From: Parasponia andersonii
Lineage: Eukaryota; Streptophyta; Magnoliopsida; Rosales; Cannabaceae
Length of the DNA: 64,000 bases
Assembly: GCA_002914805.1 (NCBI GenBank)
Contig: JXTB01000201.1
Location: forward strand, 16,268-80,267
Reading direction: 5' to 3'
In this document: one piece after another, positions 1-10,980 of the stretch
Layout of the letters: every line of letters starts with the position of its first letter
Position numbering within the stretch: the first letter of the stretch is position 1
The notes under the pieces: model-generated
What the model was told of the DNA's origin: nothing
What the model saw: the letters and a program-made list of their open reading frames with translations, nothing else
Database searches by the model: none
Made by a program: the position numbers and the translations under genes

Positions 1-1788
1 GAGTTAAGTGTTTTAATGTGTAATAGATTAAGATTTCTATGTTTGTAATCTGATTTCTTAAATTTGGATGGTATATCTTATTGATCCTATTGTCTATTAC
101 ACTCATTTGGTGGCTACTTGCGATGACACATAAGTGTAAAAGTTGTTTGAAACTTGTTGAAACCGAAAAAGAGTTCAAGTGCACTTAGATTGTTCTAAGT
201 GATCCTCTTGATGTGTATATGTGGGAATTTGGATTTCTAATTACTATTGAAGGTTTAAAATCATGATTTTAATAATGTGGGAACATCCTAAAAATAAGAG
301 AGATGCTGTCCAAATATTTTTAAAATGAGATGGCACCATTTAGGAGCAAATGGACTAGTTTTACAAAATTATATGCCATTTTGGATCATTTTTGTGCTAA
401 CGAACTAGCATTCATATTTTAATACCTTTGAATAGTTTTTCAATTCTACTTATTAATTGCCAAGTACCTTAAGTGAATTATATGCTTCTGAGTCATTTTA
501 AGATCAAGTTTCCTAATTTTGTGAAAATTCTGATTTCGGTATTGTTCGAGTATCTTGATGCATTCTTTTGGAAAAATGTGCATTTTGAATACCAATAAAC
601 TATGACAGATGAATAGCACACCAATTTCTAGAGGATATTGACCATTTCCACAATTCATTTCTATTTAGAACACGCGGTAAGTAAAGTACTCAACTACAAC
701 ACAAGAATTATGTGCTATATAAGTATCTATTTTGTTTCCATATTTTGCATTTATTCTGGTTATGAGTATGACCATTGGTATTTCGATTTCAGCATATATA
801 TACTTGGTGATTTTAGTGTGGTATTATTATGTACACCATATAACCATGCATGTTTTATGAAAAAGTTTAAGAAGGGTAATATGATTTATGAAATGCCTTA
901 GTATTATTGTGTAAAATTATTTTATCATAGAGAAGTTAAGACCAGGTAACTTTCAAAAGGTTTTGTGTCACTGTTATGGGAAAGCGGGATAAATATTTAC
1001 AGTTTCAGAGTGGCAGCCCTAGGAGAGGGGCAAGTGTGACAGGATTAGTCACAAGATTTGCCATAATATTCCTCCTCCAAGTTGTATAATAGACTAAACT
1101 ACAGTCTCGGGCCGCCTTATCTCTTGAGCTCGACGGGGTAACGATGGAATAAGGTTAGTAACGAGCCCCACTATGGTAAGAGCCGGCGAGAGGAGAACCC
1201 ATGGGATATCATTAATTCAGGAAACCCTACAGGTACAGTGCTGAACCGGATAGTGGGCACAAGACAGTGAAGAGTCGAAAGGAAATCATTCATACCGAAA
1301 CATTTAAGCAAGCATGATTATACACTTAATTCATGTCATTGAGCAACATGTCATCCATTACTTTACTTGCTGAGCTATAGCTCATTATAGTCTTGTGTTG
1401 CAGGTAATGATTGAGATGACCGCATGAGCTTGTGAGTTAAAGTAGAGGCCCAACCTTGGTGTTGTACATGTGGATATTTGGCCAATTGTTTGGGGGAGGG
1501 GGAGGCTAGTTTGTATATTTTGGGATATTTTGCAGTCTCTCAATGAAGATTATTTTTAATTCTTTTTTTTTAGTACCTATTTACTATATTTCATTTCATA
1601 AAATATGTATATACTGATCATGTATGTAAGTAAAGTCACTTATCCATAGAGTTTTAAAGAAAATAAAAAGTTCGAATTGGCCTGTATTTTGGAAAAATAA
1701 TTATAGGATTATCTTCCAAAAGTAACGCCTTGTAAATAAAAGTTAATAAATTTCCACTAGTAGTAGGAGGATAAAGGGGGCGTTACAA
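1..1788. repeat. Decayed LTR-like sequence (tentative)
   Basis: No gene is recognisable here. The stretch is AT-rich with a GC-richer island at about 960-1310. It ends in a GGCGTTACA string typical of the TG...CA end of a plant Gypsy LTR, and a passage near 1370-1500 (stem-like GAGCTATAGCTC, then GTTGCAGGTA) resembles LTR sequence. A passage at 285-345 resembles 58710-58790 in the old LTR on the right side of the window. The left edge is cut by the window, so element type and orientation are inferred. Confidence 0.35.
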
Positions 1789-2037
1789 ATTGTGATATTT
1801 TTGTAATTATTTTTGTGAAATAATTAATTGGGCAATGAAAGTTATGTGAAGTGGTAAAGGAAATTGAATCATAAATGAGTATGGTTGTATTGTGTTGAAT
1901 TGAAATCTAGAGATGGGATAATTTTTGAATTGAAAAAGTTGATTGTTTTTCTAATTTAGGCTTGAAGGTGGTACTTTTGCAATTCCATGCGATAGTGGGT
2001 CGAAAGTTTGTTGCATACTGAAAATGGAGATATTTAG

Positions 2038-2275
2038 GTGAATGATCAATATGTTAACTTTGATTAAGTAGATGTCCACTTTTAAAATTCTATTAATGAA
2101 TATTTAGGTATTTATATTTTTATACTTGGTATATATATTTATATATCAATTTTAGTTATTGTACTAAAATATACTGGGTATATATTACACTTGGTATATA
2201 TGCATATATACCGAATATTATATGATAACCTTTGAATTTGGCCCAAAAATTTGGTCATATTTCTATAAGACCCAC
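2038..2275 (+). repeat. Dispersed repeat, copy 1 (partner at 63403-63680)
   Basis: About 240 bp that clearly matches 63403-63680 in the same orientation. Shared landmarks are AATGTCTAC/GATGTCCAC near the start, the string AAATATACTGGGTATATA in the middle and TTGGTCATATTT near the end. It is AT-rich and non-coding. The copies lie 61 kb apart and are not part of the annotated LTR elements, so a MITE or another short non-autonomous element is likely. I could not define terminal repeats. Confidence 0.55.
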
Positions 2276-2559
2276 TCAAAATAAGCCTTGAGATGAATTA
2301 AGAAAAGTGATAGTTTCCTAATATTTACGTAAAGTTAGTAAAATTATAAATACTAATAAAACATTAGTAGTTTTGCAAATATTGTTGGAAAAGTGATATT
2401 TTTTGTAAGTTTTAGAATTTAAGGCTCATTAAAGGCTCAAAACCTCAAAACAAAGTTTCGACCTCAAATTTGGATTCATTGAGATAGATAAATAAACTTT
2501 TATATATAACATCGATATGTTTCGAGATAGACTGCATTTTAAGATACGAGGCTTGTAAA

Positions 2560-3480
2560 TAGTCTTGTTTTGCTTACCATGGGCTAAGTTTCTGCTCGGA
2601 ATCTAAATTGATCAAATCATATATTTAATATAGCTATTTTGAGAGCTAGGAATTCAGTGGTGATATCCACTTTTCCATTCGAGATTTCATTGGAAAAATG
2701 ATTTTCTGAAGCAAGCTGCTTTGGTTACAATTTCGACAAAGGATTATTGCACTCAATAGAGATAAAGACTCAATCACTTGCTTTCAAATTGGTTTATCAT
2801 AAATGTTTTGAATTGATTTTGATTAAACTGAATTTTGTGATTTAAATATTACGAAAAATGTGCTTGATTTAAATTTATGATTTTGAATGAATGAGAATCA
2901 CTGCATGGTTGATTTATTGATTTGATCACAAAATGTACATATCTACATTATGTCACAAACGTATACTACATATTATCTTATACGGCCGTCAGAATCACAG
3001 TATTATATTAGAATGCTAAAATAACTCACATTCATCATTTAGATGATACAGAACTCATGTATATCATTAACTAGGCATTATGGAGTTCGGCAATTGTTAG
3101 TGCATTTATGATGGCTTAAATGGTATTTATTGTGTTTTAGAAAATATTTTGATATTAGTTTTACGAATATAGATTTTGATAAATATATTTAAGAAACTGG
3201 TATTTATGAAATATTTGGAATAAGGAAACTAACCATGCATGTAGGAATTTATAAAAATAAATATATTGTTTATTACAAAATCTCATGATTGTTTCTTTAT
3301 TGAGCGTTAGCTCACTCCACTCCCCTATCTTCCCCCTCAGGTGATATTCAGTGTAACCTAGATAAGGAGACCTAGAGAATGGCATTTGAAACTTATTAAT
3401 AGTTACTTTTACTTTGGTAATTTTAACTATATTTGTGAGTGTGAACATAAGTAGGAATTTGGATATATTTATAGTTTTAT
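2560..3480 (+). repeat. Decayed Gypsy LTR remnant, same lineage as Gypsy-1
   Basis: Positions 2631-2660 carry the block TAGCTATTTTGAG followed by GCTAGGAATTCAGTG. This block recurs in the Gypsy-1 3' LTR (about 11505-11535) and, more diverged, in both Gypsy-2 LTRs (about 42750 and 47540). Further on, AACTAACCATGCA (3228) and the CTCACTCCACTCCCCTATCTT stretch (3310) align with the Gypsy-1 LTR at 12325-12420. No matching second LTR or internal region is visible, so this is probably an old solo or truncated LTR. Boundaries are approximate. Confidence 0.45.
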
Positions 3481-4013
3481 GAGCTTTAATTGTAAGACCG
3501 ATATTATAGTTTGTATAAATATTATATCTATAGATGATGCGTGATGAGTTTATGATGCAGAACTTTGAACAATTATTTCTATTTTATTTACATTTAAAAG
3601 GTGATGCATTAACTGTGGGACTACTTTTACTTGAACATTTTCTAGAGGCCATTATAAATAATTTTCAAAATTTTAAATTATTTTTCAAACTAAACCTCAG
3701 TATTTCTTTTTATGAAAGACTCATTCTGCCATAAACTTTGGCCTCAAATTGAGATAGAGTTAGTATGGCACAAGACACAAATGTCCTACAACTAAACATA
3801 CCTAGGGTGGCATGTCACAACCCAATTAACATCTCTAATCTAAGCTAAAAAAAGAAAAAGAATATGTTCTATTCTATTTATTTGTATCCAATGGTACAAA
3901 TTAGTCCACACAATTATAAGTCACTCATGGATAATTCTATTAACACACAAAATAATACATACAATATTGTATCATGGATTTTAACTATCCATAATTTTTG
4001 AAATGGGACATTT

Positions 4014-4018
4014 TAATT
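4014..4018. repeat. Target-site duplication TAATT, left copy (Gypsy-1)
   Basis: TAATT immediately precedes the TG of the 5' LTR and is repeated exactly at 12861-12865 after the CA of the 3' LTR. A 5-bp duplication is what Ty3/Gypsy integrases make, so the element is a single undisrupted insertion. Confidence 0.9.
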
Positions 4019-5280
4019 TGTAAAATCCCGGATTTTGGGAGAGTAATATGGACAGTTTCCTAATTTTCCAGATAAAATATTGGGGGGATTAATTTGCAAA
4101 AGTTTTGTGCAGAAGGACTAAATTATAATTTTTAGAGGAATAGATTGATAGAGATTTGAAATTTGGGGACTTATGTTCAATTTTTGAAAAATTACATAGC
4201 CCTATATGACAGGGCCACATGCCCTGTCCTTTTCTTTTCTCTCTCTCTCTTCTCCCTCTTCTCCCCGGATCTCTCTATCTCTCTCTCTCTCTCTGTGTTT
4301 CTCAGCCGGAAGAAGCAGGGGCCGCCGCAGGAGCCGCTCCGGCCATCATCCGCCTGTGCCACCAACCGGCTCGACTCCCAGACTGCACGGAAGCTCTGCT
4401 GCCCTTTGCCAGCTGCTGCCGTCACCTGCAACGCCAGAAATCCTCCAAGTCGTCGTTTCGGTTTTTTCATCACCGGCGACGATTACGGCTACCATTCAAC
4501 CCCTAACCAGTCCCGTTGGATTCATCTCATCTCAAGGATCATCAAGGTATATATATCTTAACACATAAGAGGACAATCGAGGGTTTGGAATTGGTTCCCG
4601 ACCCTCTGAGCGATCGTCAATGACACCTTGAGGATTCGATAGCGTGGTATTGCTATTCGAGCGAGGTAGGGACTCAATTACCTCTGTTTTATATCGTTTT
4701 TGAATAAAACTTATCTTTTGTAACATATGAGAACAAATGTGATTTTTAGTTACTCGAATATCTGTGATGGGAATTGGTTGTATGAGATATATACTGTATT
4801 GCTCTGGAAATTTTCTGAGTGCAGGTTATTTTGGGTATATTAAAAATAGGGCCGTTATGCTGTCCGTTTTTCTGTAAAAACTTTGTATGCTAATTTTACC
4901 GAAAAACCATAGCACGATTATTTTCACACTTCAGTTCTATATTGCACGTATCATTGGATCATACATGAGCACCGTGTTAGCATCGTGGGTTTACAGTGTG
5001 GTGCTGCGTGCCCCACCATCGGTGAAAGTCCATAAACTCGCGCGGGATTTTGTTATTCTGATTACCTCCCTATTTTGCAGGCGTAGGCAATTCAGTTGCC
5101 CCTCCAGGTTCGGTAGGCGGCATATGGGTGTCCTCTCTGAGTATGGGCTTAGGTATCATGCAGGTTGTTAGGCACACTTAGTGCCATCATCCTGGGTTTC
5201 CACAGATGAGAGGATGTGAGCTCATGGGTATAGGTTGATTTGTGTCATGTGCATATGGATCGAATGGTTTTGATTACACT

Positions 5281-5311
<31 letters not shown>

Positions 5312-5892
5312 GGATTTCTGATTTGGATTATATATATATAGATGTTTTGGACTAAACTAACCATACATGAATTCCCCGTCACTAAAATGTTTTCGATCGA
5401 GGTAATGGTTTTTCCTACTGGGTATTTTATGCTCACCCCCTACCTTCTTCCTAAGGTTGTGTCTAGTACGATCTTAGTGATCAAGAGGAGTAAGAGGTCA
5501 TCTGTATTGCAGTTCGTCTCTTGGTAATGCTAAGAGTTTGTTGTCATAGTTTTTGGACTATTTGGGTTTTGTATTAGTATTGAACCAAGATTACTACTTT
5601 CTATTTTGTCTGCGAACTTATGTATGCCATTCTGGTATTTGACTTTTGTTGTGGAAGATGGTGATGCTTGGGCTTTTATATGACTTCGTGATTTTTAATT
5701 ATTATTCAGTCTATGTTTAATGGTATATACGAACTGTGGGAGTGGTTCACAGGATGGAATTCTGATTATTTTATTTAAATGGACTGTTTTTATAAAAAAC
5801 TAGAACTATTGACACTTTTCGAATAAATCAAAGAATTTCCCCCCTCTGTGAAATTTTCCTTCTACCACTGGCCTGGGTTTTAGGTCGTGACA
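4019..5892 (+). repeat. Gypsy-1 5' LTR (with internal deletion)
   Basis: 1874 bp from TGTAAAATCCC to GTCGTGACA. It contains a CT-rich microsatellite (about 4232-4293), a GC-rich block (4310-4480) and a TA microsatellite (about 5286-5311). Compared with the 3' LTR it lacks about 335 bp, corresponding to 11250-11583. The missing part includes the TTTTGAG...GAATTCAGTG block present in related LTRs elsewhere in the window, so this is a deletion here rather than an insertion in the 3' copy. Short reading frames over the GC-rich block are not taken as genes. Confidence 0.92.
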
Positions 5893-5900
5893 GAAATTTT

Positions 5901-5912
5901 TGGTATCAGAGC
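5901..5912 (+). other. Primer-binding site of Gypsy-1 (initiator tRNA-Met)
   Basis: TGGTATCAGAGC starts eight bases after the 5' LTR end. It is complementary to the 3' end of plant initiator tRNA-Met, the usual primer for chromoviruses and most Copia elements. It is not a tRNA gene. Confidence 0.9.
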
Positions 5913-6026
5913 TCTGAGTTTAACAGCTCAGACGCATCACCATTAAACTAAATTGAAGTTGTTTTTATGACAAGCATGCATCATTATCTCACAAACAATT
6001 TGGCATATTGTTTCAGACTAGTAAGG

Positions 6027-7146
6027 ATGCCTCCTAGGAGAGTTCCAATGCACCAGCCGGGTACCGAACCTCCTCGTGTGGATTTCACTCATCTGATTGA
6101 AGCGATGCAACAGGCATTTGTCCAGATGAGCAATCTAGATTATCAGCCTCCAGCTCCGAGGGAACGTCAGTTGGATCAGGTTGATCACCTCCAATGGTTC
6201 ATGCATCTACAGCCAGGGCAGTTTGATGGTAGACCAGAAGCTCTCACGACAATTGCTTGGTTATGTGAAATGGAGAGGTACTTTCAACCCCTTAGTACTC
6301 CGGTTGAGTTTGGGCTGTGTTTGCTATTACCCGTTTGACGGGGAGTGCCATTCATTGGTGGGAGATAGTGGAATGGATGCAAGATGTAGTGGGCTTGACT
6401 TGGGAAGAATTTGAGCGGATTTTTAAGGCCCAGTATGCCAATAAGGATCAATAGGATAAAGTTATGAACCAGTTTGAGAGAGGTAACAGAACGATAAATG
6501 AGTACCTGATAGAGTTCACTAAGTTGGCAAGTATTGCTCTTGGAACGGGTACGAGTGAGAAGTACCAAGTTGCCAAGTTTAGGAGTCATTTGAATCGGAA
6601 AATTTTCAACAAGATTGATACTCAGATCTTCTGTACTTTTCCTGGGATTGCAGTGGTTGTCCAGTGGGTAGAGGCCATCGAAGAATGATTGGATTCCAGG
6701 AGGAACCAACGGAGAGGTAATGACAGGAAAGCCACCAGAAGGAACCAGGGGTAGTGGTCAGTCCAGGGTACTCCGAACAGTGGGAGCTCGAACAACAGTA
6801 GTTCTTCAGGGGGTGGCAGAGGCAGCCCATATGAAGGATGTTTTGTTTGTCGCCAGCCGAGTCATCGGAAGAAGGAGTGTCCCAACCGTCTACAGAAATC
6901 TCCTCTTTCTCAAGGAGGACCGCAAAGGAGTCAGTCTGGTTCTGTTTCTTATCCGAACAGGATGCTTTGCAGGCTTTTACTTCCCCTCAGCCTTATCAGC
7001 ATCAGTATTACCCTCAGGATTTTACTCAGAACTTTCAGACTCCTTAGGCCTCAGGGAGTCAGGGTGGGCGTGGATATGGCAGTAGTGATCCAGGATCCAG
7101 CAGTAGCTATCCTGGTCAGTGGAGAGGTAACAAGGGGAAACGGAAG
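6027..7146 (+). pseudogene. gag: Gypsy-1 gag (frameshifted)
   Basis: Encodes the structural capsid/nucleocapsid protein that packages the element's RNA. The likely start is ATG 6027 (MPPRR...), typical for this lineage. The frame runs to about 6310 and then shifts; the capsid core continues in another frame at about 6310-6688, with a stop before 6464 and segments such as NQFERGNRTINEYLIEFTKL. A CCHC zinc knuckle is intact at 6839-6880 (C-X2-C-X4-H-X4-C, reading CFVCRQPSHRKKEC) in the same frame as the 6464 segment but after a stop at 6686. There is at least one frameshift and several stops, so no functional Gag can be made. Confidence 0.85.
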
Positions 7147-10100
7147 GTGACTGGCCAAGCCTATGCTTTTAATGGGGCAGACGACACTCAGGATCGTATC
7201 GGCCGAGGTATTGTTGACAGTATGATCCTTCTTTCACACTCTTGGGCACATGTTTTGTTTGATACTAGTGCATCCCATTCATTCATATCCTTATTGTTTG
7301 CTCAACTGTTAGGGTTGGAATTTTCTGATTTGGATTATATATTGATCTTAGGTACACCTATAAGAGGAGTGATCAATGTGTCTAGTGTGTGTAAGTCTTG
7401 TCGGATCGTGGTTGGTGATAGGAAGTTGCTTACTGATTTGATCATGTTGCCGATGGGACAGTATGATGTAATACTCGGTATGGATTGGTTGTCGAAATAT
7501 CGAGCAGTTGTGGACTGTCGTACGAAGCGAGTGACTCTTTTTCCTAGTGATGGATATCCTATTGTCTATCAGGTTGGGATGAGTTCATTAAAGTCTAGTC
7601 CTATTCTGAAAGTGTGCTTGGGTGGAAGAAAGAAACTTGAGTGTTATGGGAACTTGATTGCCATGGATGGCGAGGTGAGGACAGATGATCAAGAGCCATG
7701 GATTCCAGTGGTGTGTGAGTATTCAAAGGTGTTTTCTGAAGACTTACTGTGGTTACCACCAGACAGGGAGATCGAGTTCTATATTGAACTAGTTCCTGGA
7801 GCTCAGCCAGTTTCTATTCCATCCTATCGCATGGCACCTGCTGAGATGGAAGAATTAAGAGAACAGTTGGATGATTTTCTTTCCAAGGGCTTTATTCACA
7901 GTAGTACTTTTTTTTGGGGTGCTTCTATTTTGTTTGCAAAGAAAACTGATGGTTTGTTGAGACTTTGTGTGGATTACCGGAAGTTGAACCAGTTGATAGT
8001 GAAGAACAAGTATCCTTTGCCAATGATAGATGAGTTGTTTGATCAACTCGGTGGTTTAAGGTTCTTTTCTAAGATTGATTTGTGATTCAGTTATCATTAG
8101 CTGAAGATAAGAGAGGATGATATACCTAAGACAGCATTCAGAACTCGATATGGTCACTTTGAGTTTCTGGTGATGCCATTTGATTTGATGAATACTCCTA
8201 CAATATTTATGGATCTCATGAATCAGATCTTCAGGCCATTTTTGGATCGTTTTGTGGTTATGTTCATCGATGACATCCTGGTATATTCCAAGACTCGAGA
8301 AGAGTATGCTGAATATCTGGGGATAGTACTCAAGACCCTGAGAGATCATCAGTTGTACACCAAGAAATCGAAGTGTGACATTTGGATGTTAAAAGTAAAG
8401 TTCTTAGGTTATGTGATTTCTCACAGAGGTATTTCAGTCGATCCTGCTAAGATCGAAGCTGTTCTATAATGGGAAAGACCGACAAATGTGACGGAGGTAC
8501 GTAGTCTCCTTGGATTGGCAGGCTACTACCGTCATTTTGTGTAAGATTTCTTGAGAATTACTTTATCTTTGATGAAGTTGACTAGGAGGGATGTTAAGTT
8601 TGTTTGGGATCACAAAAGTGAAGAAGCTTTTGTTAGGTTAAAGTAGAGTTTAACTACCATACCTGTTCTTACTGATCCTGACAGTAACGAGCCTTATGTG
8701 GTGTATACCGATGTTTCGAAGACGGGTTTGGGATGTGTCTTGATGTAGAATGGTAAAGTTATAGCTTATGCTTCTCGTTAGTTGAAGCCACATGATAGGA
8801 ACTATCCTACGCATGATCTGGAGCTTGCAGCAATGATCTTTGCTTTGAAGATTTGGCGATGTTACTTGTATGGTGTGAAGTTTGACATATTCTCCGATCA
8901 TAAGAGTTTGAAGTATCTCTTTACTTAGAAGGATTTGAACTTGATACAGTGAAGATGGGTTGAGTATATGGAGGATTATGATTTTGACCTATAGTATCAT
9001 CCTATTAAGGCCAATGTTATAGCTGATGCACTGAGTAGGAAGCCTCATGGTGCACTAGCTGCACTAGTGTTTGAAGACTGGAAGAACTCAGTTGCGATTG
9101 GTGATTACAATTTGCAGTACTTCGAGAATGAAGGGGTTGCTTACCTAAGCAACATTGTGATTTTACCATCTCTTCTCCAGACTATCCAGCAGAGTCAATG
9201 GCAAGACAGGGAGTTGAGGACAATCTGGAACCAGCTTCAAAATGGTGAGCAGTTAGATGGTTGGAGCACTAATAGAGAAGGGTTTTTGCTTTTTAGTGGG
9301 AAGTTGGCTGTAGCTGATGACCCTAATCTTCAAGAAACAATTCTAACTGAGGCTCACAAATCAAGGTTCGCAGTACATCTGGGTAGTACCAAGATATACC
9401 GGGACTTGAAGTGGCAGTATTGGTGAAAAGGGGTGAAGAAGGATGTAGCTACTTTTGTGGCTAAGTGTTTGACTTGTCAACAAGTCAAGGATGAACACCA
9501 GAGGCCAGCTGGATTACTTCAGCTATTACCAATTCTGGAATGGAAGTGGGACAAGATCACAATAGACTTCGTGACCCGTTTGCCAAAGACCTTGAGAAAG
9601 AACGACGTAGTTTGGGTAATAGTCGATCGGTTGACGAAGAGTGCTCACTTTATACCGATTCAAATTGACTACTCTCTCACTAAGCTCAGTAAACTATATA
9701 TAGACAACATCATACATTTGCATGGTATGCCTTCAAGCATAGTGTCTGACAGAGATCCAAGGTTCACTTCTAAGTTTTGGAGAGCCTTGCAGATAGCGTT
9801 TGATACGCATTTAGATATCAGTATAGCTCACCATCCTGAGTCAGATGGTCAGTCTGAAAAAACCATTCAGATTCTTGAGGACATGCTATGTTGTTGCATA
9901 CTGGACTTTGGTGGAATTGGGATGATCATCGTCCTTTGGTGGAATTTGCTTATAATAACAGTTACCAGACCAGTGTGGGTGTGGCTCTATATGAAGTGTT
10001 ATCTGGGAGGCCTTGTAGATCTCCTTTGTGTTAGGCAGAGCCCGAAGAGCGTGTTACTCTTAGACCTGAGTTAATTGAAGAAACTACTGAGAAGATCAAG

Positions 10101-10620
10101 GGTATCCAAGAGAGACTCAAAGAGATTCAGCGTCGTCAGAAGAGTTATACTAACCCGAAGAGTTGTGAGTTAGAGTTCGATACTGGTGATTCCGTACTCT
10201 TAAAAGTGACTCCAAGGCGAGATGTGACAAGATTTGGGGTTAAGGGTAAGCTTGCTCAAAGGTATATTGGTCCCTTTGAGATCACCGAGAGAATTGGATC
10301 AGTGGTGTATCGCTTGAATATACCTACACAGATGGTTCACATGCATAATGTGTTTCGCATCTCAATGTTGAAGAAGTACACGCCGGACCCATCTCATGTT
10401 GTTCAGTACGTGCATGTAACGATCCACAAAGATGTATCCTATGAAGAGTAGCCTGTTTGCTGGTTGGCTAGGGAGTTGAAGGTGCTTCGCAACAGAGAGA
10501 TTCCACTTGTCAAGGTGCTTTGGGAACATCACAAAGAAGACACGGCTACTTGGGAACTCGAGATAGAGATGTATGAGAAGTATCCTCATTTGTTTAACTT
10601 TCAGTTACAAGTTGTATTAT
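7147..10620 (+). pseudogene. pol: Gypsy-1 pol (protease-RT-RNase H-integrase-chromodomain-like tail)
   Basis: The polyprotein that matures, reverse-transcribes and integrates the element. Protease: [13 protein letters not shown] at about 7252-7290 (DTS where DTG is usual). Reverse transcriptase: about 7760-8470, with DYRKLNQ and KNKYPLP, and catalytic FIDD at about 8263-8274. RNase H: about 8640-9040, with YTDVSKTGLG and an ADALSRKP end. Integrase: HHCC zinc site about 9350-9480, first Asp in TIDFVTRLP, second in VSDRDPRF, Glu in GQSEKTIQ. A chromodomain-like tail lies at about 10450-10600. One frame holds from 7147 to about 9910, broken only by stops at 8083, 8098, 8467, 8542, 8644, 8746, 8779, 8926, 8950, 8992 and 9424; a one-base shift near 9910 follows, then stops at 10032 and 10449. 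Confidence 0.93.
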
Positions 10621-10667
10621 GATGTAAACCTTGACTTGTATTTTGAATTTCGGGATGAAATTCTTTT

Positions 10668-10680
10668 AAGGAGGGGAGAA
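10668..10680 (+). other. Polypurine tract of Gypsy-1
   Basis: AAGGAGGGGAGAA directly abuts the 3' LTR. It serves as the plus-strand primer in reverse transcription. The upstream TTTCGGGATGAAATTC is the sequence usually found just before this tract in plant chromoviruses and recurs before the Gypsy-2 3' LTR. Confidence 0.88.
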
Positions 10681-10929
10681 TGTAAAAACCCGGAGTTTGG
10701 GAGGGTAATTTCGATAATTTTCCAATTTTTCGGATAAAATATTGGGGGGATTAATTTGCAAAAGTTTTGCGCAGAATGACTAAATTGTAATTTTTGGGGG
10801 ACTAGATTGATAGAGATTTGAAATTTTGAGACTTATGTGCAATTTTTGAAAAATTGCACAGCCCTATAAGACAGGGCTGCTTACCCTGTCCTTTTCTTTT
10901 CTCTCTCTCTCTTCTCTCTCTCCTCCCCT

Positions 10930-10980
<51 letters not shown>

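Noticed and set aside
4163-4568. Several overlapping frames over the CT-rich and GC-rich part of the Gypsy-1 5' LTR
   Set aside because: They lie wholly within the LTR, are open in several frames at once because of simple composition, and the matching region of the 3' LTR (10802-11377) does not conserve any one frame.
5901-5912. tRNA-Met-like strings (also at 17309 and 44321) as tRNA genes
   Set aside because: Only 12-14 bases match, each directly after an LTR. They are primer-binding sites.
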